Assembly: GCF_000369525.1 (NCBI RefSeq)
Contig: NZ_KB850073.1
Location: 334,662 to 398,661 of the forward strand
Origin: Acinetobacter higginsii
GTDB lineage: Bacteria; Pseudomonadota; Gammaproteobacteria; Pseudomonadales; Moraxellaceae
Length of the DNA stretch: 64,000 bases
Reading direction: 5' to 3'
Below are positions 1 through 8,785 of this stretch, in pieces. Both the position numbers and the translations under genes were made by a program. The number at the start of each line of letters is the position of its first letter. Position 1 is the stretch's first letter. The notes under the pieces were generated by a model, which saw nothing but the letters and a program-made list of their open reading frames with translations, was not told where the DNA came from and made no database searches.

Positions 1-20
1 TGAACAAGTTGAGTATTTAA
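1..20 (+). CDS. secD: SecD C-terminal end (partial)
   Basis: Reading from base 3, the codons give Asn-Lys-Leu-Ser-Ile followed by TAA at 18-20, ten bases before the secF start. A Lys-Leu-Ser-Ile tail is how SecD ends in E. coli, and secD normally sits immediately upstream of secF, so this is taken as the last codons of secD. The rest of the gene lies outside the window. Confidence 0.7.
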
Positions 21-30
21 GGAGATTCAC

Positions 31-999
31 ATGACTGATCTGACTCAACAAGACTCAAAGCAATACGGTCGCCCAGATGATCTAAAAATCATCCCATTCA
101 TGAAGATTGCCACACCTGCGGCCATCTTCTCGATCCTGATTACCATTGCCAGTATCTTCTTTATCGTAACGAAAGGTCTTAATCTTGGTTTGGACTTTAC
201 CGGTGGTATTTCGGCTGAATTAAACTACAAGCAAGGGGTTCAACCTGCGCAAGTGGTGCAAGCACTCGATCGTGCAGGTTTTAAAGATGCTGTGGTACAA
301 ACATTAGGCAGTAGTACTGATCTCATCGTACGTATGCCAGTACAAGAAGACCTGAATGTTGAAGACCTGAGCAATAGCATCACTAAAGCGGTTCAATTGC
401 CGAATAACACCGTAGAAGTTCACAAAGTGGACTCTGTCGGTGGTGCAGTGGGTAATGAGCTGTATGTACGTTCTGCGGGTGCAGTTGCGCTGGCATTGAT
501 CTTAATGTTGATCTATGTCACCGTTCGCTTTGAGTTTAAAATGGCAGTCGGCGCTGTAATGTCATTATTCCATGACATTATCATCATTTTTGGTGCCTTT
601 GCGCTGTTCCAGTGGCCATTCGACTTAACCGTACTTGCGGCTGTACTTGCGGTAATCGGTTTCTCGCTCAACGATAACATCGTTGTATCGGACCGTATCC
701 GTGAAAACTTCCGTAAGATTCGCGGTGCTACACCTCGTGAAATCGTAGATATCGCCTTAACAGAAACTTTACGTCGTACCATCCATACCTCGATGACCCT
801 ATTACTCGTGGTCCTTGCCATGATGTTCTTAGGCGGTGATGGCTTACACTGGTTCTCTATGGCAATGTTTGTCGGTATCTTTGTTGGTACTTACTCATCG
901 ATCTATATCGGTACAGCATACGCTTTATGGCGCGGTCTGAATCGTCAGGACTTTATTGTTCAAGTTAAACCTGAATTTGAAGAAGATCAGATTCCTTAA
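31..999 (+). CDS. secF: Protein translocase subunit SecF
   Basis: SecF pairs with SecD in the inner membrane. The complex uses the proton motive force to help pull preproteins through SecYEG. The 322-residue protein has the expected layout: a first membrane helix (about 28-48), the conserved LGLDFTGG segment (52-59) opening a periplasmic domain, then five hydrophobic helices from about 148 onward. The conserved SDRIREN stretch lies between helices. AGGAG lies just upstream of the ATG, and the secD stop is ten bases away, so the two are cotranscribed. A strong hairpin terminator follows. Length and motifs are normal for the family. Confidence 0.97.
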   Translation: MTDLTQQDSKQYGRPDDLKIIPFMKIATPAAIFSILITIASIFFIVTKGLNLGLDFTGGISAELNYKQGVQPAQVVQALDRAGFKDAVVQTLGSSTDLIVRMPVQEDLNVEDLSNSITKAVQLPNNTVEVHKVDSVGGAVGNELYVRSAGAVALALILMLIYVTVRFEFKMAVGAVMSLFHDIIIIFGAFALFQWPFDLTVLAAVLAVIGFSLNDNIVVSDRIRENFRKIRGATPREIVDIALTETLRRTIHTSMTLLLVVLAMMFLGGDGLHWFSMAMFVGIFVGTYSSIYIGTAYALWRGLNRQDFIVQVKPEFEEDQIP

Positions 1000-1018
1000 A
1001 TCTGTTCTTCTTGAAACT

Positions 1019-1047
1019 AAAAATGCCAGCGAAATGCTGGCATTTTT
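1019..1047 (+). terminator. Rho-independent terminator after secF
   Basis: AAATGCCAGC (1021-1030) pairs perfectly with GCTGGCATTT (1036-1045) around the loop GAAAT, and a T-run follows. It ends the secD-secF transcript. Confidence 0.9.
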
Positions 1048-1120
1048 GTATGGGTATCAAAGCAAATCAGAACTTAAACAGACGTTTATCATCCATGTTT
1101 TCACATACAGTTGCACTGAA

Positions 1121-1834
1121 TTATCCTTTCATTAATGGATAATCATAATCTCCCCACTTGCTGGTTTGAATGCCTAAACCATGCAAGCTTTCAATCAGTT
1201 TTACCGCAGCCCGAACCCCATCAATAATCGGAATACCAAGCTCTAGACTGACCTGATCAGCCATCTCGGCCATGCCACCACAGCCCAATACAATTGCACC
1301 AATCCCATCATGCATTTTAGCTTGCTGACAGCTTGCCAATAATTTTTCATAGGCAATTTGCTTATCATGTTCCAATGCCAATACCGGTAGATCTATGCAT
1401 CGAATCTGTGCACATTTTCGCTCAAACCCATATTGCTGCAATAAATGTTCAGCAATAATTTTGGTTCGGGCTAAGGTGGTCACAATCGAAAATTTTGTTG
1501 CCACCAAACTGGCCATGTGAAATGCAGCTTCAGCAATACCAATCACTGGCGCTTGAGCCAATTCTCTGGCCGCATGCAAGGCGGGATCGCCGAAACAGGC
1601 GATGATATGCCCATCGACCTGCTGTGCTTTCCCTTGTTGAATCAGCTCCAGTACACCCACGGCCGAAATTGCCTCATCATAATGCCCTTCAATCGATAAC
1701 AGCCCTTTCTCAGGAGACTGGACTATAATTTCGGTATCTGCCGCGGCCACCCGACGTGCAGCCTCAGCAATCGATGCGGTCATTTCGACACAGGTATTTG
1801 GATTAATGATCTGAATTCGAGTCGCGTTTCTCAT
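1121..1834 (-). CDS. Asp/Glu/hydantoin racemase family protein
   Basis: This is a 237-residue cofactor-independent racemase of the aspartate/glutamate/hydantoin racemase superfamily. The fold uses two cysteines for proton exchange. Cys80 (IIACFGDPAL) and Cys185 (IVLGCGGMAE) are spaced as in hydantoin racemase HyuE, and the N-terminal INPNT segment is typical. The gene diverges from an NCS1 permease, and two identical-looking operators lie between them. This pairing suggests uptake and interconversion of a hydantoin, allantoin or related ring compound. No hydantoinase or carbamoylase is next to it, so the substrate is inference. Maleate isomerase or Asp/Glu racemase activity is an alternative. 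Confidence 0.85.
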   Translation of the reverse strand: MRNATRIQIINPNTCVEMTASIAEAARRVAAADTEIIVQSPEKGLLSIEGHYDEAISAVGVLELIQQGKAQQVDGHIIACFGDPALHAARELAQAPVIGIAEAAFHMASLVATKFSIVTTLARTKIIAEHLLQQYGFERKCAQIRCIDLPVLALEHDKQIAYEKLLASCQQAKMHDGIGAIVLGCGGMAEMADQVSLELGIPIIDGVRAAVKLIESLHGLGIQTSKWGDYDYPLMKG

Positions 1835-1882
1835 TTCTGCACATTTTTAATTCAAAAAATAAGATTGATCATATTTCAATCC

Positions 1883-1899
1883 AACTGGTCTGAACAGTT
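1883..1899. promoter_or_regulatory. Putative operator, copy 1 of 2
   Basis: AACTGGTCTGAACAGTT has inverted ends (AACTG...CAGTT). An almost identical copy lies 107 bases to the right in the same divergent intergenic region, close to the racemase start. It is likely bound by a dimeric regulator encoded elsewhere. Confidence 0.6.
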
Positions 1900-1989
1900 A
1901 AAATCTAAAATTAAATATTTAAACAAATATAATCAATTAATTAATAATAAATTTAAACCAATAAAAAGAAGTTGGCTTAATTTCTGCAT

Positions 1990-2006
1990 CACTGGTCTGA
2001 ACAGTT
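1990..2006. promoter_or_regulatory. Putative operator, copy 2 of 2
   Basis: CACTGGTCTGAACAGTT differs from the copy at 1883-1899 only in its first base. It lies 20 bases upstream of the permease start codon, a position suited to control of that gene. Confidence 0.6.
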
Positions 2007-2026
2007 GTTTATCTTGAAGACCCGTC

Positions 2027-3493
2027 ATGAGCGATAACCCGAACTATAGTCCTAAACTCTCCAATGCAGATCTCATCCCTGCGCAACAAAATTGGACTTG
2101 GTACAACATCTTTTCCTTTTGGATGTCCGATGTGCATAGTATGGGCGGCTATGTGGTCGCAGCGAGCTTATTTTCACTCGGTCTTGCCAGCTGGCAAGTT
2201 CTGCTTGCCTTACTCATTGGCATCGTGATTGTTCAAGTTGCGGCGAACTTGGTCGCAAAACCCAGTCAAATTTCAGGGGTTCCCTATGCCGTCATCTCTC
2301 GCCAAGCCTTCGGGATTTATGGGGCCTATATTCCTGCCTTAATTCGCGGCCTGATTGCAGTTTCATGGTACGGCATTCAAACCTGGTTGGCATCCAATGC
2401 CCTGATGATGATTCTACTTAAGTTCTATCCAGCCTTACACCCGCTTACACTGACAGAGTTTGCAGGTCTAAGTACGATTGGCTGGATCTGTTTTGGTTTT
2501 ATTTGGGCGATACAAGCATTGGTTTTCTGGAAAGGCATGGACACCATCAAGGTCTTCATCGATTGGGCAGGTCCAATGGTCTATGTGGTGATGTTAGCGC
2601 TGGCATTATGGTTGGTGTGGAAAGCAGGTTGGCATAATATTTCCCTTAATCTCAGTGATAAACAGCTCAGCGCCAATCAGCAGATCATGCAAACCATTGT
2701 GGCCATTGCATTGGTGGTGTCTTATTTCTCAGGTCCCTTACTCAACTTTGGTGATTTCTCCCGTTATGGCAAAGATATGCAACAAGTCAAAAAAGGGAAC
2801 TTTTGGGGACTGCCGTTTAACTTTATTTTCTTTGCCATCATTGTGGTGATGATTGTTTCAGGTACCTTTAGTGTTTTTGGAAAAATGGTACATGATCCAC
2901 TCGAAACGGTTGCCATGATCGATAACGGATTGGTGGTGGTGCTCGGTTTATTGACGGTATTAACCGCGACTATTGGCATTAATATTGTGGCGAATTTTGT
3001 TTCGGCAGGTTTTGATTTTTCTAATCTCGCGCCTCGTTTTCTTAATTTTCGCAGAGCAGGCATGATTGCAGCGATCGGTTCCATCTTTATCACCCCATGG
3101 AATTTATTTAACTCCCCAGAACTGATTCACTATACCCTTGATACTTTAGCGGCTTTTATCGGTCCACTGTTTGGTATTCTACTTGCTGACTTTTATCTGA
3201 TTAACAAACAGAAAGTTCGGGTCGATGACTTATTTAGCGATCAACCCACAGCAGCCTATTACTATCAAAAAGGCATCAATAAAAAAGCGGTGATGAGTTT
3301 AGTGGCAGCAGTCAGTATCGGCCTGCTGTTGGTTCTTATTCCGAGTTTTCAGTTCTTGGCACCCTTCAACTGGTTTATTGGCGTTATGCTTGGCAGCAGT
3401 TTTTACTATCGCCTCTCTCGGGAAAGTGTCGTTTTAAAAGCAAAGAGTATCCATCATCAGCAAAGCTTAAATCTTCCTCAAAACCATCAATGA
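2027..3493 (+). CDS. NCS1 family nucleobase/hydantoin/allantoin permease
   Basis: This 488-residue protein is strongly hydrophobic, with about twelve membrane segments as in the NCS1 family (Mhp1, PucI, CodB). The N-terminal region reads NADLIPAQQNWTWYNIFSFWMSDVHSMGGY, which matches the family signature around the first helix. Other family stretches include the FSGPLLNFGDFSRYG and NIVANFVSAGFDFSNLAP regions. It would import a nucleobase, allantoin or hydantoin by sodium or proton symport. The divergent racemase and the shared repeated operator support a linked catabolic role. Specificity cannot be read from the sequence. Confidence 0.9.
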   Translation: MSDNPNYSPKLSNADLIPAQQNWTWYNIFSFWMSDVHSMGGYVVAASLFSLGLASWQVLLALLIGIVIVQVAANLVAKPSQISGVPYAVISRQAFGIYGAYIPALIRGLIAVSWYGIQTWLASNALMMILLKFYPALHPLTLTEFAGLSTIGWICFGFIWAIQALVFWKGMDTIKVFIDWAGPMVYVVMLALALWLVWKAGWHNISLNLSDKQLSANQQIMQTIVAIALVVSYFSGPLLNFGDFSRYGKDMQQVKKGNFWGLPFNFIFFAIIVVMIVSGTFSVFGKMVHDPLETVAMIDNGLVVVLGLLTVLTATIGINIVANFVSAGFDFSNLAPRFLNFRRAGMIAAIGSIFITPWNLFNSPELIHYTLDTLAAFIGPLFGILLADFYLINKQKVRVDDLFSDQPTAAYYYQKGINKKAVMSLVAAVSIGLLLVLIPSFQFLAPFNWFIGVMLGSSFYYRLSRESVVLKAKSIHHQQSLNLPQNHQ

Positions 3494-3506
3494 CTGCATT
3501 GATGGT
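3483..3506. terminator. Hairpin between convergent genes
   Basis: ACCATCAATG (3483-3492) pairs perfectly with CATTGATGGT (3497-3506) around a four-base loop. It overlaps the permease stop codon and lies between converging genes. The T-tracts are weak, so efficiency is uncertain. Confidence 0.5.
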
Positions 3507-3515
3507 GGTTGTTCT

Positions 3516-4169
3516 CTAATGCTGAATGATCTGAATTTTTGGAAACTGAAAACCTCGGCAAGACTGCTCTGCCCGCCATGCAATGGTGACCACGATTTTC
3601 TGGTTCAGGATAAAGTTCTGGTAAGCAAAAGTGCCAATCAATGGATGCGAACACATGCCGCCCTGATCAGAGGGATGCACCTGCGTATTCAAACTATTCA
3701 GGTCTAAACGAATACCAAGACCTGACGCTTTCAAGACCGCCTCTTTGGTGGTCCAGACCCGCAGCCAATATTCTGGGTCCTGATCTTGCTGCAGCCAAGT
3801 TTGGTATTCTTCGGCATGAAAGGCATGTTGTGCCAAGGCATCAAAACGTACTTTCCGATCGAGTTCCTCGACATCAATCCCAAGATCTTTGACCCGTTCA
3901 CTCATGGCCAAGGCATAATATTGCTGGCTATGGGTATGGTTAAAATGCAGTGCATGCGAACTTAAAAAGGGCTTACCATGTTCATGTTTGGAAAAACTGA
4001 GCGCCGCAACATCACTTTGCAGTCGTTGCGCCAACAGATGATTACGGTAGTCCCTGATTTGCTGTTTTTTATAATGGTTAAAGCTGCTTAAATCAGCAAA
4101 ATCAGTTTTAGGCTTTTCAAGCAGTTGTGCCAATGCCTGAACATGGATTTCAATTTCACGTAGCGTCAT
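3516..4169 (-). CDS. 4'-phosphopantetheinyl transferase (Sfp/AcpT type)
   Basis: This enzyme moves 4'-phosphopantetheine from CoA to the conserved serine of acyl carrier proteins. The family's metal- and CoA-binding motifs are clear: LGIDVEELDRKVRF in the middle and WTTKEAVLKASGLGI later (the WxxKEA motif). It is the last gene of the aryl polyene operon, and the two ACPs encoded near the operon start are its likely targets. An upstream TTG at 4187 is possible, but the ATG at 4169 with AGGTTGAG before it looks better. Length (about 217 residues) is normal for the family. Confidence 0.9.
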   Translation of the reverse strand: MTLREIEIHVQALAQLLEKPKTDFADLSSFNHYKKQQIRDYRNHLLAQRLQSDVAALSFSKHEHGKPFLSSHALHFNHTHSQQYYALAMSERVKDLGIDVEELDRKVRFDALAQHAFHAEEYQTWLQQDQDPEYWLRVWTTKEAVLKASGLGIRLDLNSLNTQVHPSDQGGMCSHPLIGTFAYQNFILNQKIVVTIAWRAEQSCRGFQFPKIQIIQH

Positions 4170-4191
4170 TGGCTCAACCTGATCCAATCAC

Positions 4192-4626
4192 TTAAAACTT
4201 CACAATATCGCCTTTCAGTGCAACGCTCGCCACTGCCATACCTTTATAGCATTGATAAGTGGTCGAATTTTGTGATTCATTCTTTTTAAAATAACTCACG
4301 ATATTGGTCACTGCATTGGCACCACGCGCTTTTGCTGCTTTGTCTAACTGGATTAATGCCGAACGAAGCACCCAATCACATGACTTTTCAGCTGACTTAC
4401 CAAAACCATTGGTTTTCTGATTGGTGACGATATCTTGTTCTAATACTTTTCCACCTGATTTGGTACCTTTAAGATAAAACTTGACCGTTCCATCGAGGGT
4501 TCCATCAGCAACTGCACGGTCTACCGCCGCTTTAAAATCCAGATTATGCACGGTATCTGCAGCTTGAACAGATGCAGCAAAACCAGCTGTTAATACAGTT
4601 GCTAAGAATAATTGTTTGATTGACAT
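4192..4626 (-). CDS. Small periplasmic protein of the aryl polyene locus
   Basis: This 144-residue protein has a signal peptide (about residues 1-22, ending in SVQA before ADTV), so it should be exported to the periplasm. The mature part carries two cysteines, in KSCDWVLRSA and TTYQCYKG, that could form a disulfide. It resembles a family often labelled 'excinuclease ATPase subunit' in databases, a name with no support in this sequence. Its place between the last ketosynthase and the phosphopantetheinyl transferase suggests a part in pigment handling or the envelope. The function is unknown. Confidence 0.75.
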   Translation of the reverse strand: MSIKQLFLATVLTAGFAASVQAADTVHNLDFKAAVDRAVADGTLDGTVKFYLKGTKSGGKVLEQDIVTNQKTNGFGKSAEKSCDWVLRSALIQLDKAAKARGANAVTNIVSYFKKNESQNSTTYQCYKGMAVASVALKGDIVKF

Positions 4627-4644
4627 TATGATGCCCCTTGCTTG

Positions 4645-5868
4645 TTATGTTGTTCGTTTAAAAATAAGTGAGGTATTAATCCCACCAAAAGCGAAGTTAT
4701 TACTCATCATGATATTGATCTCACTCGCCCTCACTTGCTGAGTAATATAATCTAAATCACCACATTGTGGATCAATTTCATCCAGATTCAAGGTTGGAAT
4801 CAATTCCCCACGCTGCATCATTTCTATACCCAACCAAGCTTCAATTGCCCCACACGCCCCCAAGGTATGCCCAAAATAACTCTTTAATGAGCTGATGGGT
4901 TTACGCCCTAAAATCCTTGCCGTAGCTTGGCTTTCAGCAATGTCACCTTGATCGGTTGAAGTACCATGCGCATTGACGTAGTCAATCTGGCTGGCATCCA
5001 GTTGGGCATCTTTCAATGCCATTTGCATGCATTGCCCCATCCGCTCACTATCAGGCTTGGTCACATGCTGCCCATCGGTATTGCTCGCATAGCCAATGAT
5101 CTCCGCGTAAATGGTGGCGCCGCGCTGCTTGGCATGTTCATATTCTTCAAGAATCAAACAACCAGCGCCCTCGCCAATCACCAAGCCGTCTCGTCGTGTA
5201 TCAAACGGTCGTGGTGATTTTTCAGGATGATCATTCATCCCACTGGTCGCCAATAAAACATCAAAAACGGCGGCACCTGCGGCACTCAGCTCTTCCGCCC
5301 CACCGGCCAACATCAAGGTTTGTTTACCGTACTTAATCGCTTCATAGGCCTGACCAATCGCCATTGAACCTGAGGTACATGCACTCGAGGTTGGCAAGGT
5401 AAGCCCTTTCAAGCCGAAATAAACGGTCATGTTCACAGCACTGGTATGCGACATCATGCGGATATAGGTGGTGGCATTGATCTTACTCATGTCTTGATCA
5501 ATCAGCATATTGCCAAACTCGCGCACCGCATCCACACTGCCTGCAGATGAGCCAAAGGCCACGCCAGCCTCACCGCTGCTCAATATCTCATGACCGATTA
5601 AGCCTGCATCTTGCAAGGCATTCTCAGCACTGATGACCGACATTAACGCAACACGTCCCATGCCTCGTGTCACCTTACGGTTAAAATGCTTGGCGACTTG
5701 AAAATCTGTCACTGGGCCTGCAAGCTTGGTTCTTAAATCTGGATATTGCTCCCACTCGGACATATAGCAAATACCGCTTTTACCCGCATGAAATTGGGCA
5801 AAGATGTCATCCGCATTTTCACCCAGCGAGGTAATTCCTGCCATGCCTGTAACCACAACACGCTTCAT
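4645..5868 (-). CDS. apeR: Aryl polyene ketosynthase ApeR
   Basis: This is a complete beta-ketoacyl-ACP synthase of about 407 residues that makes carbon-carbon bonds by decarboxylative condensation of malonyl-ACP. The catalytic triad is visible: Cys near residue 164 in SSACTSG, His in VNAHGTSTDQGD, and His in YFGHTLGACGAIEAW. In studied APE systems ApeR works early in chain building; that step assignment is taken from the family. The ATG at 5868 shares its A with the TGA of the preceding ketoreductase, indicating translational coupling. It is one of two full ketosynthases in this operon. Confidence 0.92.
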   Translation of the reverse strand: MKRVVVTGMAGITSLGENADDIFAQFHAGKSGICYMSEWEQYPDLRTKLAGPVTDFQVAKHFNRKVTRGMGRVALMSVISAENALQDAGLIGHEILSSGEAGVAFGSSAGSVDAVREFGNMLIDQDMSKINATTYIRMMSHTSAVNMTVYFGLKGLTLPTSSACTSGSMAIGQAYEAIKYGKQTLMLAGGAEELSAAGAAVFDVLLATSGMNDHPEKSPRPFDTRRDGLVIGEGAGCLILEEYEHAKQRGATIYAEIIGYASNTDGQHVTKPDSERMGQCMQMALKDAQLDASQIDYVNAHGTSTDQGDIAESQATARILGRKPISSLKSYFGHTLGACGAIEAWLGIEMMQRGELIPTLNLDEIDPQCGDLDYITQQVRASEINIMMSNNFAFGGINTSLIFKRTT

Positions 5869-6593
5869 CAAATCAGTCCTCCATTGACCGAAATCACCTG
5901 ACGGGTAATATAAGAGGCTTCATCAGAACAGAGAAATTTCACCACAGCCGCCACTTCATCCACCTGCCCCATGCGCTGCATTGGAATCATTTTTAATGCA
6001 TGCTCTTTGACTTCATCAGTGACCATTTCCGTTTCAATCAGGCCAGGTGCCACACAGTTCACCGTGATTTTGCGCTTGGCCAACTCCAAAGCCAATGCCT
6101 TGGTTGCCCCAATCAAGCCTGCTTTTGCTGCACTATAATTCACCTGTCCACGATTACCCATAATGCCTGAGACCGAAGAAAGCGTCACGATTCGCCCACC
6201 TTTGCGTAGGTGAATCATCGGCATGATCAAGGGTTTAAGCACATTATAAAAACCGTCTAAAGAGGTCGAAATGACCTCATCCCAATCCTGATCTGTCAAT
6301 GCAGGGAAAGCACCGTCATGGGTGAGACCTGCATTCAGTACCACGCCATAGAAAGCGCCATGCTGTTCAACATCTTGTTCTAATAAGCTTTTGACATGCT
6401 CACGTTCATTCACATCAAATAATAAATAATGGCTGTTTTGCCCAAGCTTGTGAATCTGCTCAACCACCTGAGCTGCCTCAGCCTCACGTGAACGGGCGTG
6501 AATGGTCACGTCAAAACCCGCCTGAGCCAATTGTAATGCGATTGCTTTACCAATGCCACGGCTTGAACCCGTGACCAATATTCTTCTACTCAT
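5868..6593 (-). CDS. apeQ: Aryl polyene 3-ketoacyl-ACP reductase ApeQ
   Basis: This FabG-like short-chain dehydrogenase has 241 residues. The NADPH-binding TGSSRGIGKAIA motif is at the N-terminus, NAG follows at about 90, and the catalytic Ser and Tyr-x-x-x-Lys appear in TLSSVSG and VNYSAAKAG. It reduces the 3-keto group after each condensation, before dehydration leaves the conjugated double bond. It overlaps the downstream ketosynthase start and is spaced 14 bases from the dehydratase upstream. The C-terminal VNGGLI tail is typical of FabG relatives. It is preceded and followed by other APE genes in the known order O-P-Q-R. Confidence 0.93.
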   Translation of the reverse strand: MSRRILVTGSSRGIGKAIALQLAQAGFDVTIHARSREAEAAQVVEQIHKLGQNSHYLLFDVNEREHVKSLLEQDVEQHGAFYGVVLNAGLTHDGAFPALTDQDWDEVISTSLDGFYNVLKPLIMPMIHLRKGGRIVTLSSVSGIMGNRGQVNYSAAKAGLIGATKALALELAKRKITVNCVAPGLIETEMVTDEVKEHALKMIPMQRMGQVDEVAAVVKFLCSDEASYITRQVISVNGGLI

Positions 6594-6607
6594 TGTTGTT
6601 CCTAAAA

Positions 6608-7039
6608 CTATAATGCCAATGTCGATTGATCAGTCGGTTCATAAACACTGAGTAAGGCACTGATCACCTGCTCAGCACCATCAATCTCGCAAGAAAACTG
6701 CCCCAGGCCTTCATGCAGATATTGCTGCTCGACCCGAATTCTTAAGGTCTGTCCAAGCGCAAAATACGCAAAGGGTAACTGCAGCTTGCGTGTTCCCAAC
6801 AAAAACCCCACTTTTGGTGCTTGCTGTAATTGTTGCCCCATCCAACCTGAATAGGCACTAATGGTTTGCGCCATAATTTCAATACTTGTCCATGTCGGTA
6901 AACCCGCCGCCTCACAGAACATTAATTCAGGACGAATGGTCAATTCGGCAATCGCATAACCGTCTTTGACTTCGAGCAAATGATCAATAAAGACCATAGG
7001 TTGTTGATGTGGAATATATTCAATCGCATCTAATTTCAT
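6608..7039 (-). CDS. apeP: Aryl polyene 3-hydroxyacyl-ACP dehydratase ApeP
   Basis: This 143-residue hotdog-fold protein is related to FabA/FabZ. The segment YIPHQQPMVFIDHLLEV carries the candidate catalytic His, and the later SIEIMAQTISAYSGWMG matches the central helix of hotdog dehydratases. It would remove water from the 3-hydroxyacyl chain to create each trans double bond. In characterised APE systems ApeP acts with a partner dehydratase, ApeI; here the ApeI-like domain is fused to the acyl-AMP ligase at 16746-18419. It directly abuts the ketosynthase gene apeO, with no bases between stop and start. Confidence 0.88.
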   Translation of the reverse strand: MKLDAIEYIPHQQPMVFIDHLLEVKDGYAIAELTIRPELMFCEAAGLPTWTSIEIMAQTISAYSGWMGQQLQQAPKVGFLLGTRKLQLPFAYFALGQTLRIRVEQQYLHEGLGQFSCEIDGAEQVISALLSVYEPTDQSTLAL

Positions 7040-8233
7040 TTAGTGCTGCACCCCAAATAACAAGCTGATATTGCTGCCGCCAAAGGCAAAAGAATTACTC
7101 AACACATAACGAATATTCTCGGTCTGCCGAGCATCTGTGACATAGTTTTGATCCGCCAACTTAGGATCAATCTCAACCTGTTGATGCAAAGGCAAGCCGC
7201 TTTGATCTTTTAACAGTTGAGTACAGATAAAAGCTTCTATCGCACCCGCCGCTCCCAAACAATGTCCAGTTTTATGCTTGGTGCTACTTAAGGACACATT
7301 CAAGCCTTGAAAGACTTGTCGAACAGCTTTGATTTCCATCGCATCATTTTGCGGTGTGGCAGTTCCATGCAAATTGATATATCCCACCTCTTGCGCTGTT
7401 ATCGCTGCACTGTCCAACGCGCGCTGCATCGCGGTCGCTGCACCTAGACCTTCAGGATGCGGCGCAGAAATATGCCATGCATCCATCGATTCACCCACAC
7501 CATATAACATGATCGGTGCGGAGGCTTTGGTCAGTAAAAATAAAGCCGCGGCTTCGCCAATATTAATACCATCACGATTGATACCGCAGGGTTGGCAAAT
7601 ATCTGCCGATAAACTTTCCAAACTGTTAAAACCATTTAAGGTCAGTTGGCATAAGGTATCCACCCCACCGACCAATACGGCATCAGCTAAGTCCGCCTGA
7701 ATTAAACGTTGCCCTGCGGCAAAGGCTTTGGCGCTGGAAGAACAGGCTGTCGAAATGGTATAAGCAGCGCCCTGCCAGTCTAGATAATGTTGCAGAGCTT
7801 TTGCCAGACAACCCATTTCTTGCGGTTGATGCATAATTTCAATGGCAGCATTCCCATCAAAATACTGTTTCAGTAACAGCTCACTGTCGGATATTCCCGA
7901 AGTCGAGGTACCCATTACAATACTTAAACGAGTTGGATCAATGCTGGCAATCTGCTGTTGAAGTTCTGTCTCAATTTTTTGCAGCGCAGTCAAAGCAAAG
8001 CGCAGATTCCGCGAGTCAAATCGACTTAGCGATTCAGGCACAGTCTCAATCAATGCCTCTGCATAGCGTCCAACCCAAACAGCGCGATCCGCTAAAAAAC
8101 CTGCTTCCCGTGTCAGGGTATTGTCAGTAGTCGTTAAACCTTCACGGATGTGCTGAATATCCTGACCTAATGCAGACAGCCCGACACTGATGGGAATACC
8201 GACTGCTTGCAACTGAGATAAAGATTGACTCAT
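7040..8233 (-). CDS. apeO: Aryl polyene ketosynthase ApeO
   Basis: This second full-length ketosynthase has 397 residues. Catalytic residues are present: Cys in ISTACSSSAKAF, His in INLHGTATPQND, and His in SSTKHKTGHCLGAAGAIEAF. In APE biosynthesis ApeO forms a ketosynthase-chain length factor pair with the shorter ApeC protein and performs the iterative extensions. That pairing is known from other organisms and is inferred here from gene content. The start overlaps the lipoprotein gene upstream by four bases (ATGA). Confidence 0.92.
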   Translation of the reverse strand: MSQSLSQLQAVGIPISVGLSALGQDIQHIREGLTTTDNTLTREAGFLADRAVWVGRYAEALIETVPESLSRFDSRNLRFALTALQKIETELQQQIASIDPTRLSIVMGTSTSGISDSELLLKQYFDGNAAIEIMHQPQEMGCLAKALQHYLDWQGAAYTISTACSSSAKAFAAGQRLIQADLADAVLVGGVDTLCQLTLNGFNSLESLSADICQPCGINRDGINIGEAAALFLLTKASAPIMLYGVGESMDAWHISAPHPEGLGAATAMQRALDSAAITAQEVGYINLHGTATPQNDAMEIKAVRQVFQGLNVSLSSTKHKTGHCLGAAGAIEAFICTQLLKDQSGLPLHQQVEIDPKLADQNYVTDARQTENIRYVLSNSFAFGGSNISLLFGVQH

Positions 8234-8784
8234 GGCTGCGCTCCTTGCTCAGATTGATCACCATTCAAGGTATTTTCAATCGGGCTCAAGGTCATGCGGT
8301 ACGGTACCTGCAGATTATCAAGCTCAATGCTATTACCTTGAGTTTGAATCGCTAATACTGCCTTTCCAGCAATAAAAACTTGCTGTTGCGTTGCAGATTG
8401 TTGTACCTGAACAGACTGCTGTCCTAACTGAGCAAACTGAGGATAGGTTGCGAATAACAGATCTCGAACCACAAACTCAAAAGGCAGTAAACGCATCTGG
8501 TCAATGCGTTGCTGTACCTTGACCTGCTGTCCATCAAATTGCAATTGAAACAAAGGCTGTCCAGTTAAACCCAAAGCAAGCAGACTGAGTTGCTGACCTT
8601 GCTGCTGTTGATACAGTAAGAAGCTAAAGCTTTTATCCTTCCACTGCACTTCAACTTGGTCTTGTCGTTGATATTGCTGTGCTGGCCAATGACTGCTTTT
8701 CAGTCCTTGTGCATGTGGCGTCAGTTGACAGCCGCTCAACAGCAGCAAGCTACAGCACAATAAGTTGATCCAGATCCGTTGCAT
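8230..8784 (-). CDS. apeN: DUF3261 lipoprotein of APE locus (ApeN-like)
   Basis: This is a 184-residue predicted lipoprotein. The N-terminal signal ends in the lipobox LLSGC, with Cys at about residue 19, followed by a very glutamine-rich mature domain. It matches by position and character the DUF3261 lipoprotein found between the export proteins and the ketosynthases in APE clusters. It probably acts at the envelope, with the LolA-like and MMPL proteins, in moving or anchoring the aryl polyene lipid. The exact activity of this family is not established. Confidence 0.8.
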   Translation of the reverse strand: MQRIWINLLCCSLLLLSGCQLTPHAQGLKSSHWPAQQYQRQDQVEVQWKDKSFSFLLYQQQQGQQLSLLALGLTGQPLFQLQFDGQQVKVQQRIDQMRLLPFEFVVRDLLFATYPQFAQLGQQSVQVQQSATQQQVFIAGKAVLAIQTQGNSIELDNLQVPYRMTLSPIENTLNGDQSEQGAQP

Positions 8785-8785
8785 A

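Noticed and set aside
4192..4626. Excinuclease ATPase subunit function for the small periplasmic protein
   Set aside because: The protein has a signal peptide, is only 144 residues, and contains no ATP-binding motif.
7329..7700. Open frames antisense to the ketosynthase and other APE genes
   Set aside because: They lack family features and ribosome binding sites and mirror the codon pattern of the real genes on the other strand.
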